A stretch of 64,000 nucleotides of DNA from Vibrio bivalvicida (GCF_001399455.2 NZ_LLEI02000083.1:124001-188000); one strand, 5' to 3'; counted from the stretch's first letter, positions 17,428 to 26,186 are shown. A program made the numbers and translations. Notes: generated by a model not told the origin, from the letters alone.

Positions 17428-17799
17428 CTTTTGAACTCCTTTTTAAGGTTTAAGCTATCGGTCCCGATAATTGTTAGCTAACGAAATACTGCTTGAACTC
17501 ATCACTTGGCTCTCTACCTGAATACAAGTAAACCGAGTTGCCGTTAGAAACTAAAACAGATTCTGGCGAACAATTAGTCACCGAAGTTCTACTATACTGC
17601 GAGTTGGAAGATTATGTCTCTACCGTTTCTCAATCCAAAGTTAAAATAGTGAATAAATCTCGCTACTGAGATATTGCAAAAGCCACACAACCGCCCAAAA
17701 CTCGACCTCTCGCCCTTCTAATCCCTTAACTCCATTGCCTTGTTGTCACGGCAGTGGTCTAATACCCAAGTGAATTTCAAACCCTTGGTAATAAAGACA
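17428..17799. other. Gene-poor gap with a possible gene fragment
   Basis: No complete gene is seen. On the minus strand, 17474-17581 reads as an open stretch ending in SGREPSDEFKQYFVS-stop, with protein-like composition but only a GTG and no ribosome site. It may be another relic. The part next to sbcB (17600-17799) should hold its promoter; no clear -10/-35 pair could be chosen. Confidence 0.35.
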
Positions 17800-19224
17800 A
17801 TGCAGCAAGAGCATCAACCTACGTTTTTCTTTTTTGATTATGAGACGTGGGGAACTAGCCCAGCGAAAGATCGACCATGTCAGTTTGCGGGTGTTCGTAC
17901 CGATATGGACTTCAATATTATTGGTGATCCTCTTGTTATCTATTGCCAACCGCCTGCGGATTATCTTCCGGCACCAGAAGCCGCATTGATCACAGGCATT
18001 ACGCCACAAACTGCGGAAAGCCAAGGTCTTTCAGAGCCAGAGTTTATCGCTAAGATCCACGAACAACTGGCAACCCCAAACACCATTAGTTTAGGGTACA
18101 ACAGCATTCGCTTTGATGATGAGGTAACGCGCTACACCTGTTACCGCAACTTTATCGACCCATATGCATGGAGCTGGCAAAACGGGAATTCACGTTGGGA
18201 TCTACTTGATGTGATGCGTGCGTGTTATGCGCTTCGCCCTGAAGGAGTCAAATGGCCAGAAAACGATGAGGGCTTTATTAGCTTTAAACTAGAGCATTTG
18301 TCTGTTGAAAACGGCATTGAGCATGAGAACGCACACGACGCGATGGCGGATGTTATCGCGACGATTGAAATGGCCAAAAAGGTTAAAGAGGCACAACCAA
18401 AATTATTTGATTACTTTCTAAGTATGCGTCACAAGCGCAAGCTGAATGAGCTGATTGACATCGTCAACATGACACCATTGATGCACGTTTCAGGTATGTT
18501 GGGCAAAGAGTGTAACTACACTAGCTGGGTTGTTCCTGTTGCTTGGCACCCGACTAATCAGAATGCGGTCATTTGTGTTGATTTGGCGAAAGACCCTCAA
18601 GCCCTATTGGATTTGGATACCGAGCAGCTTAATGAGCGACTGTATACTAAGCGTTCTGAGCTTGCACCTGACGAGCTTCCAGTCCCTGTTAAGCTTATCC
18701 ATCTCAATAAGTGCCCTATTCTTGCTCCGGCTAAAACCCTCACTGCTGAAAACGCCGAGAAAATTGGTATTGACCGTGAAAAATGCCTAGAGAACTTAGC
18801 TCTACTACGCAAGCACCCTGAAATTCGTGAAAAGCTGATTGGTGTATATGGCATCGAGCGGGAATATGAAAAGAGCAATGATGTCGATAGCATGCTCTAC
18901 GATGGGTTCTTCTCTCCGGCAGATAAAGCAGCGATGAGCATCATTCGTGAAACTGACCCCAATAACCTATCTGCGCTTGATATTTCATTTAGTGATGACC
19001 GTATTGCGCCACTGCTGTTCCGCTATCGCGCGCGAAACTTCCCATGGACGCTCGATGAGTCAGAGCAGCAACGCTGGGCAACGCACTGTCGTGACTACTT
19101 CGAAAGTCGTATTGAAGACTACATGCTAAATTTGGAAAACTTAGTTCACGAACATGAAAGTGACGAAAAGAAAATCGTTATTTTAAAATCCATCTACCAA
19201 TACGTACAAAAGCGAGTATCCTAG
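17800..19224 (+). CDS. sbcB: Exodeoxyribonuclease I
   Basis: 474 aa from ATG 17800; an upstream TTG at 17740 is open but gives a non-conserved tail. DEDDh 3'-5' ssDNA exonuclease: ExoI motif FFFFDYETWG (D, E), FDDEVTRYT and catalytic His/Asp in ENAHDAMADV near residue 175, followed by the SH3-like and C-terminal helical domains that wrap ssDNA. It degrades single strands in recombination and mismatch repair and binds SSB. Confidence 0.96.
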   Translation: MQQEHQPTFFFFDYETWGTSPAKDRPCQFAGVRTDMDFNIIGDPLVIYCQPPADYLPAPEAALITGITPQTAESQGLSEPEFIAKIHEQLATPNTISLGYNSIRFDDEVTRYTCYRNFIDPYAWSWQNGNSRWDLLDVMRACYALRPEGVKWPENDEGFISFKLEHLSVENGIEHENAHDAMADVIATIEMAKKVKEAQPKLFDYFLSMRHKRKLNELIDIVNMTPLMHVSGMLGKECNYTSWVVPVAWHPTNQNAVICVDLAKDPQALLDLDTEQLNERLYTKRSELAPDELPVPVKLIHLNKCPILAPAKTLTAENAEKIGIDREKCLENLALLRKHPEIREKLIGVYGIEREYEKSNDVDSMLYDGFFSPADKAAMSIIRETDPNNLSALDISFSDDRIAPLLFRYRARNFPWTLDESEQQRWATHCRDYFESRIEDYMLNLENLVHEHESDEKKIVILKSIYQYVQKRVS

Positions 19225-19320
19225 TAGTTAAAAATAACAATAATACCAAGTCCTGCACCCTACAACCTAGCTGAGCCCTATCATTCCTATTCACAATCAG
19301 GGTTGGCATTTGAATAATTC

Positions 19321-19344
19321 GAGCCTTCAGTACTCTGAAGGCTC
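19321..19344 (+). promoter_or_regulatory. Leader hairpin before yohJ/lrgA-like gene
   Basis: Perfect ten-base stem GAGCCTTCAG/CTGAAGGCTC with a TACT loop, 22 bases before the preferred ATG 19367. It has no T-run, so it is not a simple terminator; it may shape translation or mRNA stability. If the TTG at 19310 is used it would be coding. Confidence 0.4.
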
Positions 19345-19366
19345 AGCAGTTGGACGACCTTACACT

Positions 19367-19732
19367 ATGCCGAAAACTTTGCTTCAATACGTCGTATCTA
19401 TGGGGCTGATATTTTTGTGCCTTATCGCGGGCATTAATATTCAACACTTATTAGGTATCTCTATCCCTGGCAGCATCATTGGTATGCTGATTTTATTCGG
19501 TCTGCTTGCGAGCGGACTTGTGCCTTCTGAGTGGGTAAAACCGGGCGCTTCTCTTTTTATCCGCTACATGGTATTGCTGTTTGTCCCAATCAGTGTCGGT
19601 TTGATGGAGCACTTCGACATGTTGATCGCCAATGCTCTCCCTATCTTGGCCAGCGCAGTTGGTGGTACGTTGATTGTGCTAGTTCTACTTGGCCTGATGC
19701 TTGATCGAATGCTTAAAGGAGGACAAAAGTAA
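19367..19732 (+). CDS. CidA/LrgA (YohJ-like) membrane protein
   Basis: 121 aa from ATG 19367 (a TTG at 19310 would add 19 residues unlike the family). Four hydrophobic segments; conserved core ISIPGSIIGMLILFGLLASG and RYMVLLFVPISVGLM. LrgA/CidA proteins are holin-like, acting in murein hydrolase control and in metabolite export. It overlaps the lrgB-like gene by one base and is followed by cdd, the same order as yohJ-yohK-cdd in E. coli, which supports the YohJ label. Confidence 0.88.
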   Translation: MPKTLLQYVVSMGLIFLCLIAGINIQHLLGISIPGSIIGMLILFGLLASGLVPSEWVKPGASLFIRYMVLLFVPISVGLMEHFDMLIANALPILASAVGGTLIVLVLLGLMLDRMLKGGQK

Positions 19733-20409
19733 TGTGGTTAATCGTCACTATTTTTGTTTTCTTTGCTGCCCGTTGGTTATGCCAAAAGATTAGAAGCCCT
19801 TTTATGAACCCTTTATTGGTAAGCCTCGTAGTGCTCATTCCATTGCTTACTTACCTTAAAGTACCGTTTGAAACCTATTACGCTGATAATCAGTGGATCA
19901 ACTACCTACTGCAACCTGCCGTTGTTGCGTTAGCTTATCCTTTATATGAGCAACTACCGCAGATCCGCGCTAATTGGCGTATTATCATGTTAGCCTGCGG
20001 CGTAGGTAGTATTATGTCGATGTTTACATCAAGTATGATCGCGGTCTACCTAAAAGCAGATATTTCTTTGATCGCGAGCCTACTGGGTAAATCGGTCACC
20101 ACTCCAATTGCGATGGAAGTCTCTAGTCACCTCGGTGGCGAGCCCGCAATCGCAGCAATTTTGGTGTTAATCGTTGGCCTGTTTGGCGCGATCTTGGCCT
20201 ATCCAATCTACAACCTACTTAATATTACTCACCCTATCGCTAAAGGGTTAACCATGGGTACAGTTTCTCATGCGCTCGGTACTGCAACCTGTGCTGAGAA
20301 GGATGGTCAAGATGCCGCATTTAGCTCTTTGGCATTAGTCGTTTGCGGTGTGATTACATCAATCCTTGCCCCTTCTTTCTTTACCCTTGCAGTGTGGCTT
20401 TCAGCGTAA
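19732..20409 (+). CDS. LrgB (YohK-like) membrane protein
   Basis: 225 aa, about seven membrane segments. The family signature includes LLGKSVTTPIAMEVSSHLGG and TMGTVSHALGTATCAEKD. It is the partner of the preceding LrgA-like protein and probably forms an export or lysis-control complex with it; some LrgAB pairs carry small organic acids or glycolate, but the substrate here is not shown. The start overlaps the upstream TAA by one base. Confidence 0.9.
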   Translation: MWLIVTIFVFFAARWLCQKIRSPFMNPLLVSLVVLIPLLTYLKVPFETYYADNQWINYLLQPAVVALAYPLYEQLPQIRANWRIIMLACGVGSIMSMFTSSMIAVYLKADISLIASLLGKSVTTPIAMEVSSHLGGEPAIAAILVLIVGLFGAILAYPIYNLLNITHPIAKGLTMGTVSHALGTATCAEKDGQDAAFSSLALVVCGVITSILAPSFFTLAVWLSA

Positions 20410-20480
20410 TGGATTATAGTCGAGCTGCAATTTGTGGCTCGACGCATATCACTAAATTGTTTGCTGCAATCGTTATCATG

Positions 20481-20496
20481 TGTGACATCACTCAAA
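20481..20496 (+). promoter_or_regulatory. CRP-like site, distal, upstream of cdd
   Basis: TGTGA-N6-TCAAA, matching the CRP consensus TGTGA-N6-TCACA at nine of ten conserved bases. Its centre is 49 bp upstream of the proximal site, about the spacing used in CRP-CytR-CRP promoters. Confidence 0.55.
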
Positions 20497-20529
20497 TAAT
20501 GCAACAAGCAATCGCGTTACAATCACTGT

Positions 20530-20571
20530 CGTGACACAGATCACCGAAATATTCTCTCCTTTACATAGAAT
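20530..20571 (+). promoter_or_regulatory. CRP-like site, proximal, and cdd -10 box
   Basis: CGTGA-N6-TCACC at 20530-20545 (eight of ten conserved CRP bases) is followed by a -10-like TAGAAT at 20566-20571. The expected start near 20578 puts the site centre about 41 bp upstream, as in class II CRP promoters. With the distal site this suggests CRP/CytR control as known for E. coli cdd. Confidence 0.55.
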
Positions 20572-20652
20572 GTAATACCAATATCGGAGTTTACACATTA
20601 GCTTCTGGCTCTAAACTCAAAGATATCAACAATGTTTATTAAAGGACTCACT

Positions 20653-21540
20653 ATGAGAAGCCGCATTGAACAGGCGCTATCTGAAGTGCCAAAAAACGTA
20701 GCAGATTTCTTATCTCCTATTCTTCTTGCTGACGATTTTGACGCAACGATTTCTTCAGAGCAGTTTGAGCAACTACTCGCGATCTCTGGCCTAGATGATG
20801 CTGAACTTCGTGTTGCCCTTCTGCCATTTGCTGCGGCTTATTCGTATGCGCCACTTTCAAACTTCTATGTCGGTGCAATTGTACGCGGCTTGTCTGGCAA
20901 ACTTTACTTCGGTGCGAATGTAGAGTTTGATGGTGTACAACTTGGGCAGACGGTTCACGCAGAGCAATCCGCCATTAGCCATGCTTGGATGAAAGGTGAA
21001 CAAGGCGTTGCAGACATTACGATCAATTTTAGCCCTTGTGGTCATTGTCGTCAGTTTATGAATGAGCTATCGACCGCAGACAAGTTAAAAATTCAATTGC
21101 CACAGCGCGATAGTAAATCCCTTCAAGAATACTTGCCTGAGTCATTTGGACCATCTGATCTTGGTATCGAATCGGCACTAATGACCACGGTTGATCACGG
21201 TAAGCAAAGTAATGAGCAAGATGAATTGCTTCAGCTTGCAATTACCGCATTGAACCGAAGCCATGCACCATACACCCACAACCTAAGTGGTGTGGCAATC
21301 AAAATGAAAGATGGCAAAGTTTATCAAGGTGCGTACGCAGAAAACGCAGCGTTTAACCCTAGCTTGCCTCCACTACAAGTTGCTCTAGTTCAGCTTTTGC
21401 TCGACCGTCAAGGACTAAATGATATTGAGGCCGCAGCTCTGGTTGAAGTGGAAGCAGGAACAATCAGCCACCTAGCGAATACTCAAGCGACACTTGAAGC
21501 GTTAAACCCTGACATACCAATTACTTACTTGGAATTATAA
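20653..21540 (+). CDS. cdd: Cytidine deaminase
   Basis: 295 aa from ATG 20653, preceded by AAAGGA at 20641; an ATG at 20632 is too long for the family. It is of the long, two-domain homodimeric E. coli type. The catalytic zinc motif is HAEQSAISHAW (H, E) with SPCGHCRQFMNE (two Cys). The C-terminal half (about 190-295) is the inactive repeat domain. It deaminates cytidine and deoxycytidine to uridines for salvage. A separate promoter with two CRP-like boxes precedes it. Confidence 0.96.
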   Translation: MRSRIEQALSEVPKNVADFLSPILLADDFDATISSEQFEQLLAISGLDDAELRVALLPFAAAYSYAPLSNFYVGAIVRGLSGKLYFGANVEFDGVQLGQTVHAEQSAISHAWMKGEQGVADITINFSPCGHCRQFMNELSTADKLKIQLPQRDSKSLQEYLPESFGPSDLGIESALMTTVDHGKQSNEQDELLQLAITALNRSHAPYTHNLSGVAIKMKDGKVYQGAYAENAAFNPSLPPLQVALVQLLLDRQGLNDIEAAALVEVEAGTISHLANTQATLEALNPDIPITYLEL

Positions 21541-21546
21541 ATGAAG

Positions 21547-21577
21547 AAAGGCGTTAATTTGGCGCCTTTACTTTTTT
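21547..21577 (+). terminator. cdd terminator
   Basis: Stem AAAGGCG/CGCCTTT with a nine-base loop, followed by ACTTTTTT. It starts right after the cdd stop and precedes the convergent HD-GYP gene. Confidence 0.8.
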
Positions 21578-21590
21578 GGTAGTGCTAGCA

Positions 21591-22796
21591 TCATACATCG
21601 AAAAATGGTTTTGAGTCGACTTCCAATTGACTGGGCGCTATGCCTTTTTTAATCGTTAGCTTAGCTGTTTTCATATCAACAAAGCTAACGTCGACAAACC
21701 TGTGATATTTGCGCGAGTAAAAACACTTAATCTCTGGTTTTAACGGCTCATTCGCGTTCGACGTCCAAACAATACCAACTCGCCCGTCGCTCAGTTCAAC
21801 CAAAGCCCCAACGGGGAACACGCCGATACAGTTAATAAACTTATACACGAGTTCTTTGTCTAGATGGCTTGGTGTTAAGCTCAGAATAATCTTAAACGCT
21901 TCTGCTGGACTCATGCCTTGCTTGTAACAACGATCTGCAGTCAATGCATCATAAATGTCGACAATACAGCTCATACGCCCGTGAAGAGGTATCTCATCAC
22001 CTTTGAGCCCTGCAGGGTAACCGTTGCCATCGAGCTTTTCATGGTGCATTAAGCACACGTCTTTGCTTATGTCACTTAAGCCTGCAACGGTCGTGACTAT
22101 GTGCTGAGCATAAACCTGATGAAGCTTCATATGCTCAAACTCTTCAGGCGTTAATCGGGCTGGTTTATGCAGAACTTTATCATCTACTTTGATCTTGCCA
22201 ACATCGTGAATAATGCCGCCAATCGCCATTTGTTTAAGCGTATCTCGTGGTAAGCCAAGGTGCTTACCAAATGTCACCAGTAAAGTAGCAACGTTAACGG
22301 AATGCTCTAGAAGGTATTCATCCTTGCTACGTAGCGCAGATACACAATGTAGCGCGTCTGAATCAAGCAAAATAGATTCAATCATGTCATCAGCGAGGCT
22401 GTCCAGCTCATCGACATGTATCGGTTGACCGTCGAATGTTTGCGTCAAGATCTTGTGCGCAAGCCCCTTCGCTTCCTTGATTATCTTCTGTGCTTTTTTC
22501 TGTTGAGAAAAACGACTTACCTTTTTTCGCTTCACTGGAGTGGAAGCTTCTTGCGGCTCATCGACTTCTTCCACGACTTTAACAGGTTTAAAGACGCTTC
22601 CTTTTGCTGATAATCCCTTGTCTACCCACGCAAATTTAACTCCATTTTTAACTAGCTGTTTAACAGCTTGTTTAGATGGTACACGTCCCGCATTAGCAAG
22701 GTTTACACGTTTACTGTCTTCTATTGCAGTCACAAACATGCCAACAGTCAGCGTATCTATTGGGATTTTTATGGATTTTTCCGGGTCGAACTGCAT
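21591..22796 (-). CDS. HD-GYP domain phosphodiesterase
   Basis: 401 aa. Residues 1-110 are a DUF3391-type N-terminal region (IPIDTLTVGMFVTAIE). The HD-GYP domain runs from about 145 to 330: HDVGK at 197-201, HHEKLDGNGYP at 251-261 and DIYDALTADR after it. It should hydrolyse c-di-GMP to GMP in the cytoplasm. It is a single gene, convergent with cdd. Confidence 0.93.
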   Translation of the reverse strand: MQFDPEKSIKIPIDTLTVGMFVTAIEDSKRVNLANAGRVPSKQAVKQLVKNGVKFAWVDKGLSAKGSVFKPVKVVEEVDEPQEASTPVKRKKVSRFSQQKKAQKIIKEAKGLAHKILTQTFDGQPIHVDELDSLADDMIESILLDSDALHCVSALRSKDEYLLEHSVNVATLLVTFGKHLGLPRDTLKQMAIGGIIHDVGKIKVDDKVLHKPARLTPEEFEHMKLHQVYAQHIVTTVAGLSDISKDVCLMHHEKLDGNGYPAGLKGDEIPLHGRMSCIVDIYDALTADRCYKQGMSPAEAFKIILSLTPSHLDKELVYKFINCIGVFPVGALVELSDGRVGIVWTSNANEPLKPEIKCFYSRKYHRFVDVSFVDMKTAKLTIKKGIAPSQLEVDSKPFFDV

Positions 22797-23000
22797 TAAG
22801 TTGGTAGCCCTATAATATTAGGAATTGTTATTTCTATTGATTATAACTCCAAAGATGAGTATTTACGTAATAAGCGCATACAACTGCTCAATTAACACCC
22901 AAGTAGTGGCTAGAAAATTGAGCTTTGTCTTGATCCACGCAAAATAGCGGCTCTTTATATCGAGTTTAATCAGCGTTGGAAACTGCTATCACTTGTGGAA

Positions 23001-23036
23001 AACCCAAAAAGCAAACGTTTGCTTTTTGGGTTTTTA
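23001..23036 (+). promoter_or_regulatory. PurR-like operator inside a perfect palindrome, upstream of purT
   Basis: GCAAACGTTTGC at 23011-23022 matches the centre of the PurR consensus. It is the middle of a perfect 32-base palindrome (23001-23032) whose outer arms are AACCCAAAAA and TTTTTGGGTT, followed by TTTT. The same bases could therefore act as a repressor site in DNA and as a terminator hairpin in RNA. It is 58 bp from the purT ATG. Confidence 0.6.
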
Positions 23037-23089
23037 TGAGTATCATGCTCGCAAAATTATCTATTCCTCTTCAAATTTTAGGGTTAATT

Positions 23090-24265
23090 ATGTTCGGTAC
23101 TGCAACTGCATATCATGCAACACGCGTTCTGCTCTTAGGCTCTGGTGAACTCGGAAAAGAGGTCGCCATCGAATGTCAACGTCTCGGCCTTGAAGTGATC
23201 GCATGCGATCGATATGAAAATGCGCCAGCGATGCAAGTCGCCCATCGCAGTTATACACTCGATATGCTTGATGGTGATGCACTGCAAGCGATCATCGAAA
23301 AAGAAAAGCCAAATTACGTAGTCCCTGAAATTGAAGCTATTGCAACAGATACTTTGGTCGAGTTAGAAACTCAAGGTTTGAACGTTGTACCTTCTGCAAA
23401 AGCAACCAAACTAACAATGAACCGCGAAGGTATTCGCCGCTTAGCTGCTGAAGAACTCAACCTCACAACATCTCCCTATCGCTTTGCAGACAATTATGAA
23501 GAGTTTGTGGTTGCGGTAGAAACGGTAGGCTTACCTTGTGTCTGTAAACCAGTCATGAGTTCGTCTGGTAAGGGGCAAAGCGTTCTCAAATCCGCTAAAG
23601 ATATCGACAAGGCGTGGAACTATGCTCAAGAAGGCGGGCGTACTGGAGCAGGTCGTGTGATTGTTGAGGGTTTCATTGACTTCGATTATGAGATTACACT
23701 CCTTACCGTTCGCGCAGTCGATGGCGTTCACTTCTGCGCGCCGATTGGTCACCGTCAGGAAGATGGCGACTACCGTGAGTCATGGCAGCCACAGCACATG
23801 ACAGACAAAGCACTATCATCCGCGCAAGAAGCCGCTGGAAAAGTCGTGAATGCACTTGGTGGGCACGGTATCTTTGGTGTCGAGTTGTTCGTTAAAGGCG
23901 ATACCGTGATCTTCAATGAAGTCTCCCCTCGCCCTCATGACACGGGTTTGGTCACTTTAATGTCACAAGACAGTTCCGAGTTTGCCCTTCACGTACGCGC
24001 ATTCACTGGAATGCCTATCTCAGACATCACTCACTATGGCCCAGCCGCTTCTGCGGTAATTTTAGGCCAGGGCACATCAACGGATATTCGATTTGAAGGT
24101 CTTGAGAATGCCCTAGCTGCACCACAAACTCAACTTCGCTTGTTTGGCAAGCCAGATATTGATGGTCGCCGCCGTCTTGGCGTTGCAATCACTCGTCGCA
24201 ACTCTATCGAACAAGCGATTGAGGACGCTAAACACAGTGCAGGTAAAGTTAAAATTATCTACTAA
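23090..24265 (+). CDS. purT: Formate-dependent phosphoribosylglycinamide formyltransferase (GAR transformylase 2)
   Basis: 391 aa from ATG 23090 (MFGTATAYHATRVLLLGSGELGKEV), the conserved family start; the open frame runs further upstream through the operator and is not coding. ATP-grasp enzyme: SGELGKE N-domain, PVMSSSGKGQSV glycine-rich ATP loop, VIFNEVSPRPHDTGLVT catalytic region. It converts GAR, formate and ATP to formyl-GAR in purine synthesis. A PurR-like box upstream fits purine repression. Confidence 0.96.
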   Translation: MFGTATAYHATRVLLLGSGELGKEVAIECQRLGLEVIACDRYENAPAMQVAHRSYTLDMLDGDALQAIIEKEKPNYVVPEIEAIATDTLVELETQGLNVVPSAKATKLTMNREGIRRLAAEELNLTTSPYRFADNYEEFVVAVETVGLPCVCKPVMSSSGKGQSVLKSAKDIDKAWNYAQEGGRTGAGRVIVEGFIDFDYEITLLTVRAVDGVHFCAPIGHRQEDGDYRESWQPQHMTDKALSSAQEAAGKVVNALGGHGIFGVELFVKGDTVIFNEVSPRPHDTGLVTLMSQDSSEFALHVRAFTGMPISDITHYGPAASAVILGQGTSTDIRFEGLENALAAPQTQLRLFGKPDIDGRRRLGVAITRRNSIEQAIEDAKHSAGKVKIIY

Positions 24266-24283
24266 GGTCTTTAGTCGATAGAA

Positions 24284-24312
24284 AAAGGCTTGGTCGTTAT
24301 AACCAAGCCTTT
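24284..24312. terminator. Bidirectional terminator between purT and tpm
   Basis: Eleven-base stem AAAGGCTTGGT/ACCAAGCCTTT with a seven-base loop; A-rich before and T-rich after, so it works for both convergent genes. Confidence 0.88.
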
Positions 24313-24317
24313 ATTAT

Positions 24318-24968
24318 TTACATCGTCTCAATCAGGTAAACTTCTTCGACAAATCGTGCTGATTCGTGTTTGGTAATTTTTGGATGCTTTTCAGCCTCTT
24401 CATTGCTCTCTAGCTTAGTAATTTTGCAGCCTCGATAGAGCTCCTTCACCTCTGATTCAGGTACAGAAAATGGAGGCCCTGCCATAAGCTCCTGATCGTA
24501 ATCGAGAGTGACAAGCAATATTCGTCCACCAGGCTTAAGCAACGATTTGAGCCGTTCTACATATTGCGCTCGCATTTCTTTAGGCAGAGCAACCAAAGAA
24601 GCACGATCATAAACGATATCAACAGGTTTGATTGGCGCAGAGAAATAATCTCCTACATAGATGGATAGCTCATCAAACTGAAACAGTTCATGCTGACCAT
24701 TTATCGGCATAACCATTGGTGTGTAGAAGTGCTCTGCAAAGAAAGCGCGTACAGCAATATTGCTCAACTCTACCCCTTGCACATCCGAATGCTTAGTCGC
24801 AAGCCAGACTAAATCTTCTGACTTCCCGCACAAAGGAACAAACACATCATCGTCGTGACTTGGATTCGTGTGCTGCCAATACTTAATCAATAGCGGATTA
24901 ACATCTTCTAGGTGAAAACCAATTTGGTTTGCCGCCCATTTACCGTGCCAAAACTCTGGGTCTTTCAT
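24318..24968 (-). CDS. tpm: Thiopurine S-methyltransferase
   Basis: 216 aa SAM-dependent methyltransferase. MKDPEFWHGKWAANQIGFHL at the N-terminus and DVFVPLCGKSEDLVWLA (SAM motif I) identify the bacterial TPMT family, which also methylates selenium and tellurium compounds. Complete length. Single gene. Confidence 0.94.
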   Translation of the reverse strand: MKDPEFWHGKWAANQIGFHLEDVNPLLIKYWQHTNPSHDDDVFVPLCGKSEDLVWLATKHSDVQGVELSNIAVRAFFAEHFYTPMVMPINGQHELFQFDELSIYVGDYFSAPIKPVDIVYDRASLVALPKEMRAQYVERLKSLLKPGGRILLVTLDYDQELMAGPPFSVPESEVKELYRGCKITKLESNEEAEKHPKITKHESARFVEEVYLIETM

Positions 24969-25307
24969 GCTCTTTCTCTGTTACTGACTTTGTGGTGCAT
25001 AGGCTACCTGAAAGCGATGGGAAGTGGTATATCAACTTAAACTCCTGTCTGAATACTTCATTCAGATTAGGTTCATTTTCAGTCTTTATACTTAGTTACA
25101 TATTGAAGATGAACCTTTGAATAGGGCTGCACTCTAATTAAGCACCAAGGAAATGCGAGACTGTTCAAGCTTTTTTAAACAGTCTAAGGGAAAGCGATTG
25201 GAATCGCACAAAGAGCCCCCATTAACTATGTAGAGATGAGTAGCGCTAGTGATTGAAACCTTTTTCGACAACTTATTAGCTAAGCCCTACACATCTAAGG
25301 AGAGTGA
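24969..25307. promoter_or_regulatory. relV/tpm intergenic region with leader hairpins
   Basis: A 339-bp gap between divergent genes with no ORF. It contains possible hairpins AGACTGTT...AACAGTCT (25161-25187 area) and GCGATT/AATCGC just after, plus a wide repeat AGGTTCAT...ATGAACCT. The relV ribosome site CTAAGGAGAG is at its end. Promoters were not assigned. Confidence 0.4.
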
Positions 25308-26081
25308 ATGAGCCTATTTCTGCGAACTACGGCCCTGATGCTTCTAATGCTCAGCCGTGCACCTGCATTTGCTGCTATTCCAACTGCGCCGGGTAACGAG
25401 GAAAACCGTTCTACGAACCAGAACGAAGTGTGTTCCAAAGCATTCAAACACAACCTAAGCGGCCTTTACGGCATTAAATCAATGTCGACGACTCCACTTC
25501 AGCCATACACCGATTTCGACGTGCTGTATAGCAAAGCGCACCAAGCCCAAGCTGAACTTGAAACCATCTGTAAAAGTACAGCCCTGCTCACTTCAACTGA
25601 ATCTTTCTTCGCTGGCATTAAATCGTCTGACCGTGCAAAAGAAAAAGTTGCTTATGAACTTAATGGCCAAGCTGAGCGCATCACTGATCTAGCCCGCGCA
25701 ACAATTGTCGCCGACGATATCGAAGGTTTGATGTCTGCATATGAAGTACTAAATCGCGAAACCACGGTTGTAAAAGTAAAAAACCGTTTTAAGAAACCCG
25801 CTGAGTCAGGTTACCGCGATTTGAACGTCTTAGTTCAGCTTCCAAAAACTAACTTAATTGCCGAAGTACAGCTTCACCTTAAAGCCATTGCTGACGTTAA
25901 AAGTGGTCCAGAACACGACATCTATGAACGCATTCAAAAGATTGAACGCGCCGCAGCAGTTGAGGCGCGAGACTACAACGAGTTTGAAATGGCACAAATT
26001 CGTAATATGCGCAGTGAGTCTAAAGAACTGTACCAAAATGCTTGGCAGCCATACATCACCACTCACCTAAGCGCGGCCTAA
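25308..26081 (+). CDS. relV: RelV-type small alarmone synthetase (RelA/SpoT domain)
   Basis: 257 aa. Residues 1-23 look like a Sec signal peptide (LRTTALMLLMLSRAPAFAA). Residues about 60-210 form a RelA/SpoT nucleotidyltransferase domain with ITDLARATIV and LIAEVQLHLKAI. From memory, the residues reported essential in V. cholerae RelV (K107, D129, R132, L150, E188) appear here at a constant offset of two as K105, D127, R130, L148 and E186. RelV makes (p)ppGpp from GTP/GDP and ATP. AAGGAG precedes the ATG. Monocistronic, with a strong terminator. The apparent signal peptide is odd for an enzyme that needs cytoplasmic nucleotides. Confidence 0.88.
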   Translation: MSLFLRTTALMLLMLSRAPAFAAIPTAPGNEENRSTNQNEVCSKAFKHNLSGLYGIKSMSTTPLQPYTDFDVLYSKAHQAQAELETICKSTALLTSTESFFAGIKSSDRAKEKVAYELNGQAERITDLARATIVADDIEGLMSAYEVLNRETTVVKVKNRFKKPAESGYRDLNVLVQLPKTNLIAEVQLHLKAIADVKSGPEHDIYERIQKIERAAAVEARDYNEFEMAQIRNMRSESKELYQNAWQPYITTHLSAA

Positions 26082-26090
26082 TCACACTAA

Positions 26091-26118
26091 GCTTACCTGT
26101 TCGTACAGGTAAGCTTTT
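26091..26118 (+). terminator. relV terminator
   Basis: Perfect ten-base stem GCTTACCTGT/ACAGGTAAGC with a TCGT loop, then TTTT. Confidence 0.9.
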
Positions 26119-26186
26119 CCATTTAGCAAAGCTCTTCCTCTTAAACTATTGTTATCAAATAGATAATAAAAAAGTTGGGGGCAACC

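Noticed and set aside
17740..17799. Longer N-terminus of sbcB from TTG 17740
   Set aside because: The extra residues do not resemble exonuclease I, which starts just before the FFFFDYETWG motif.
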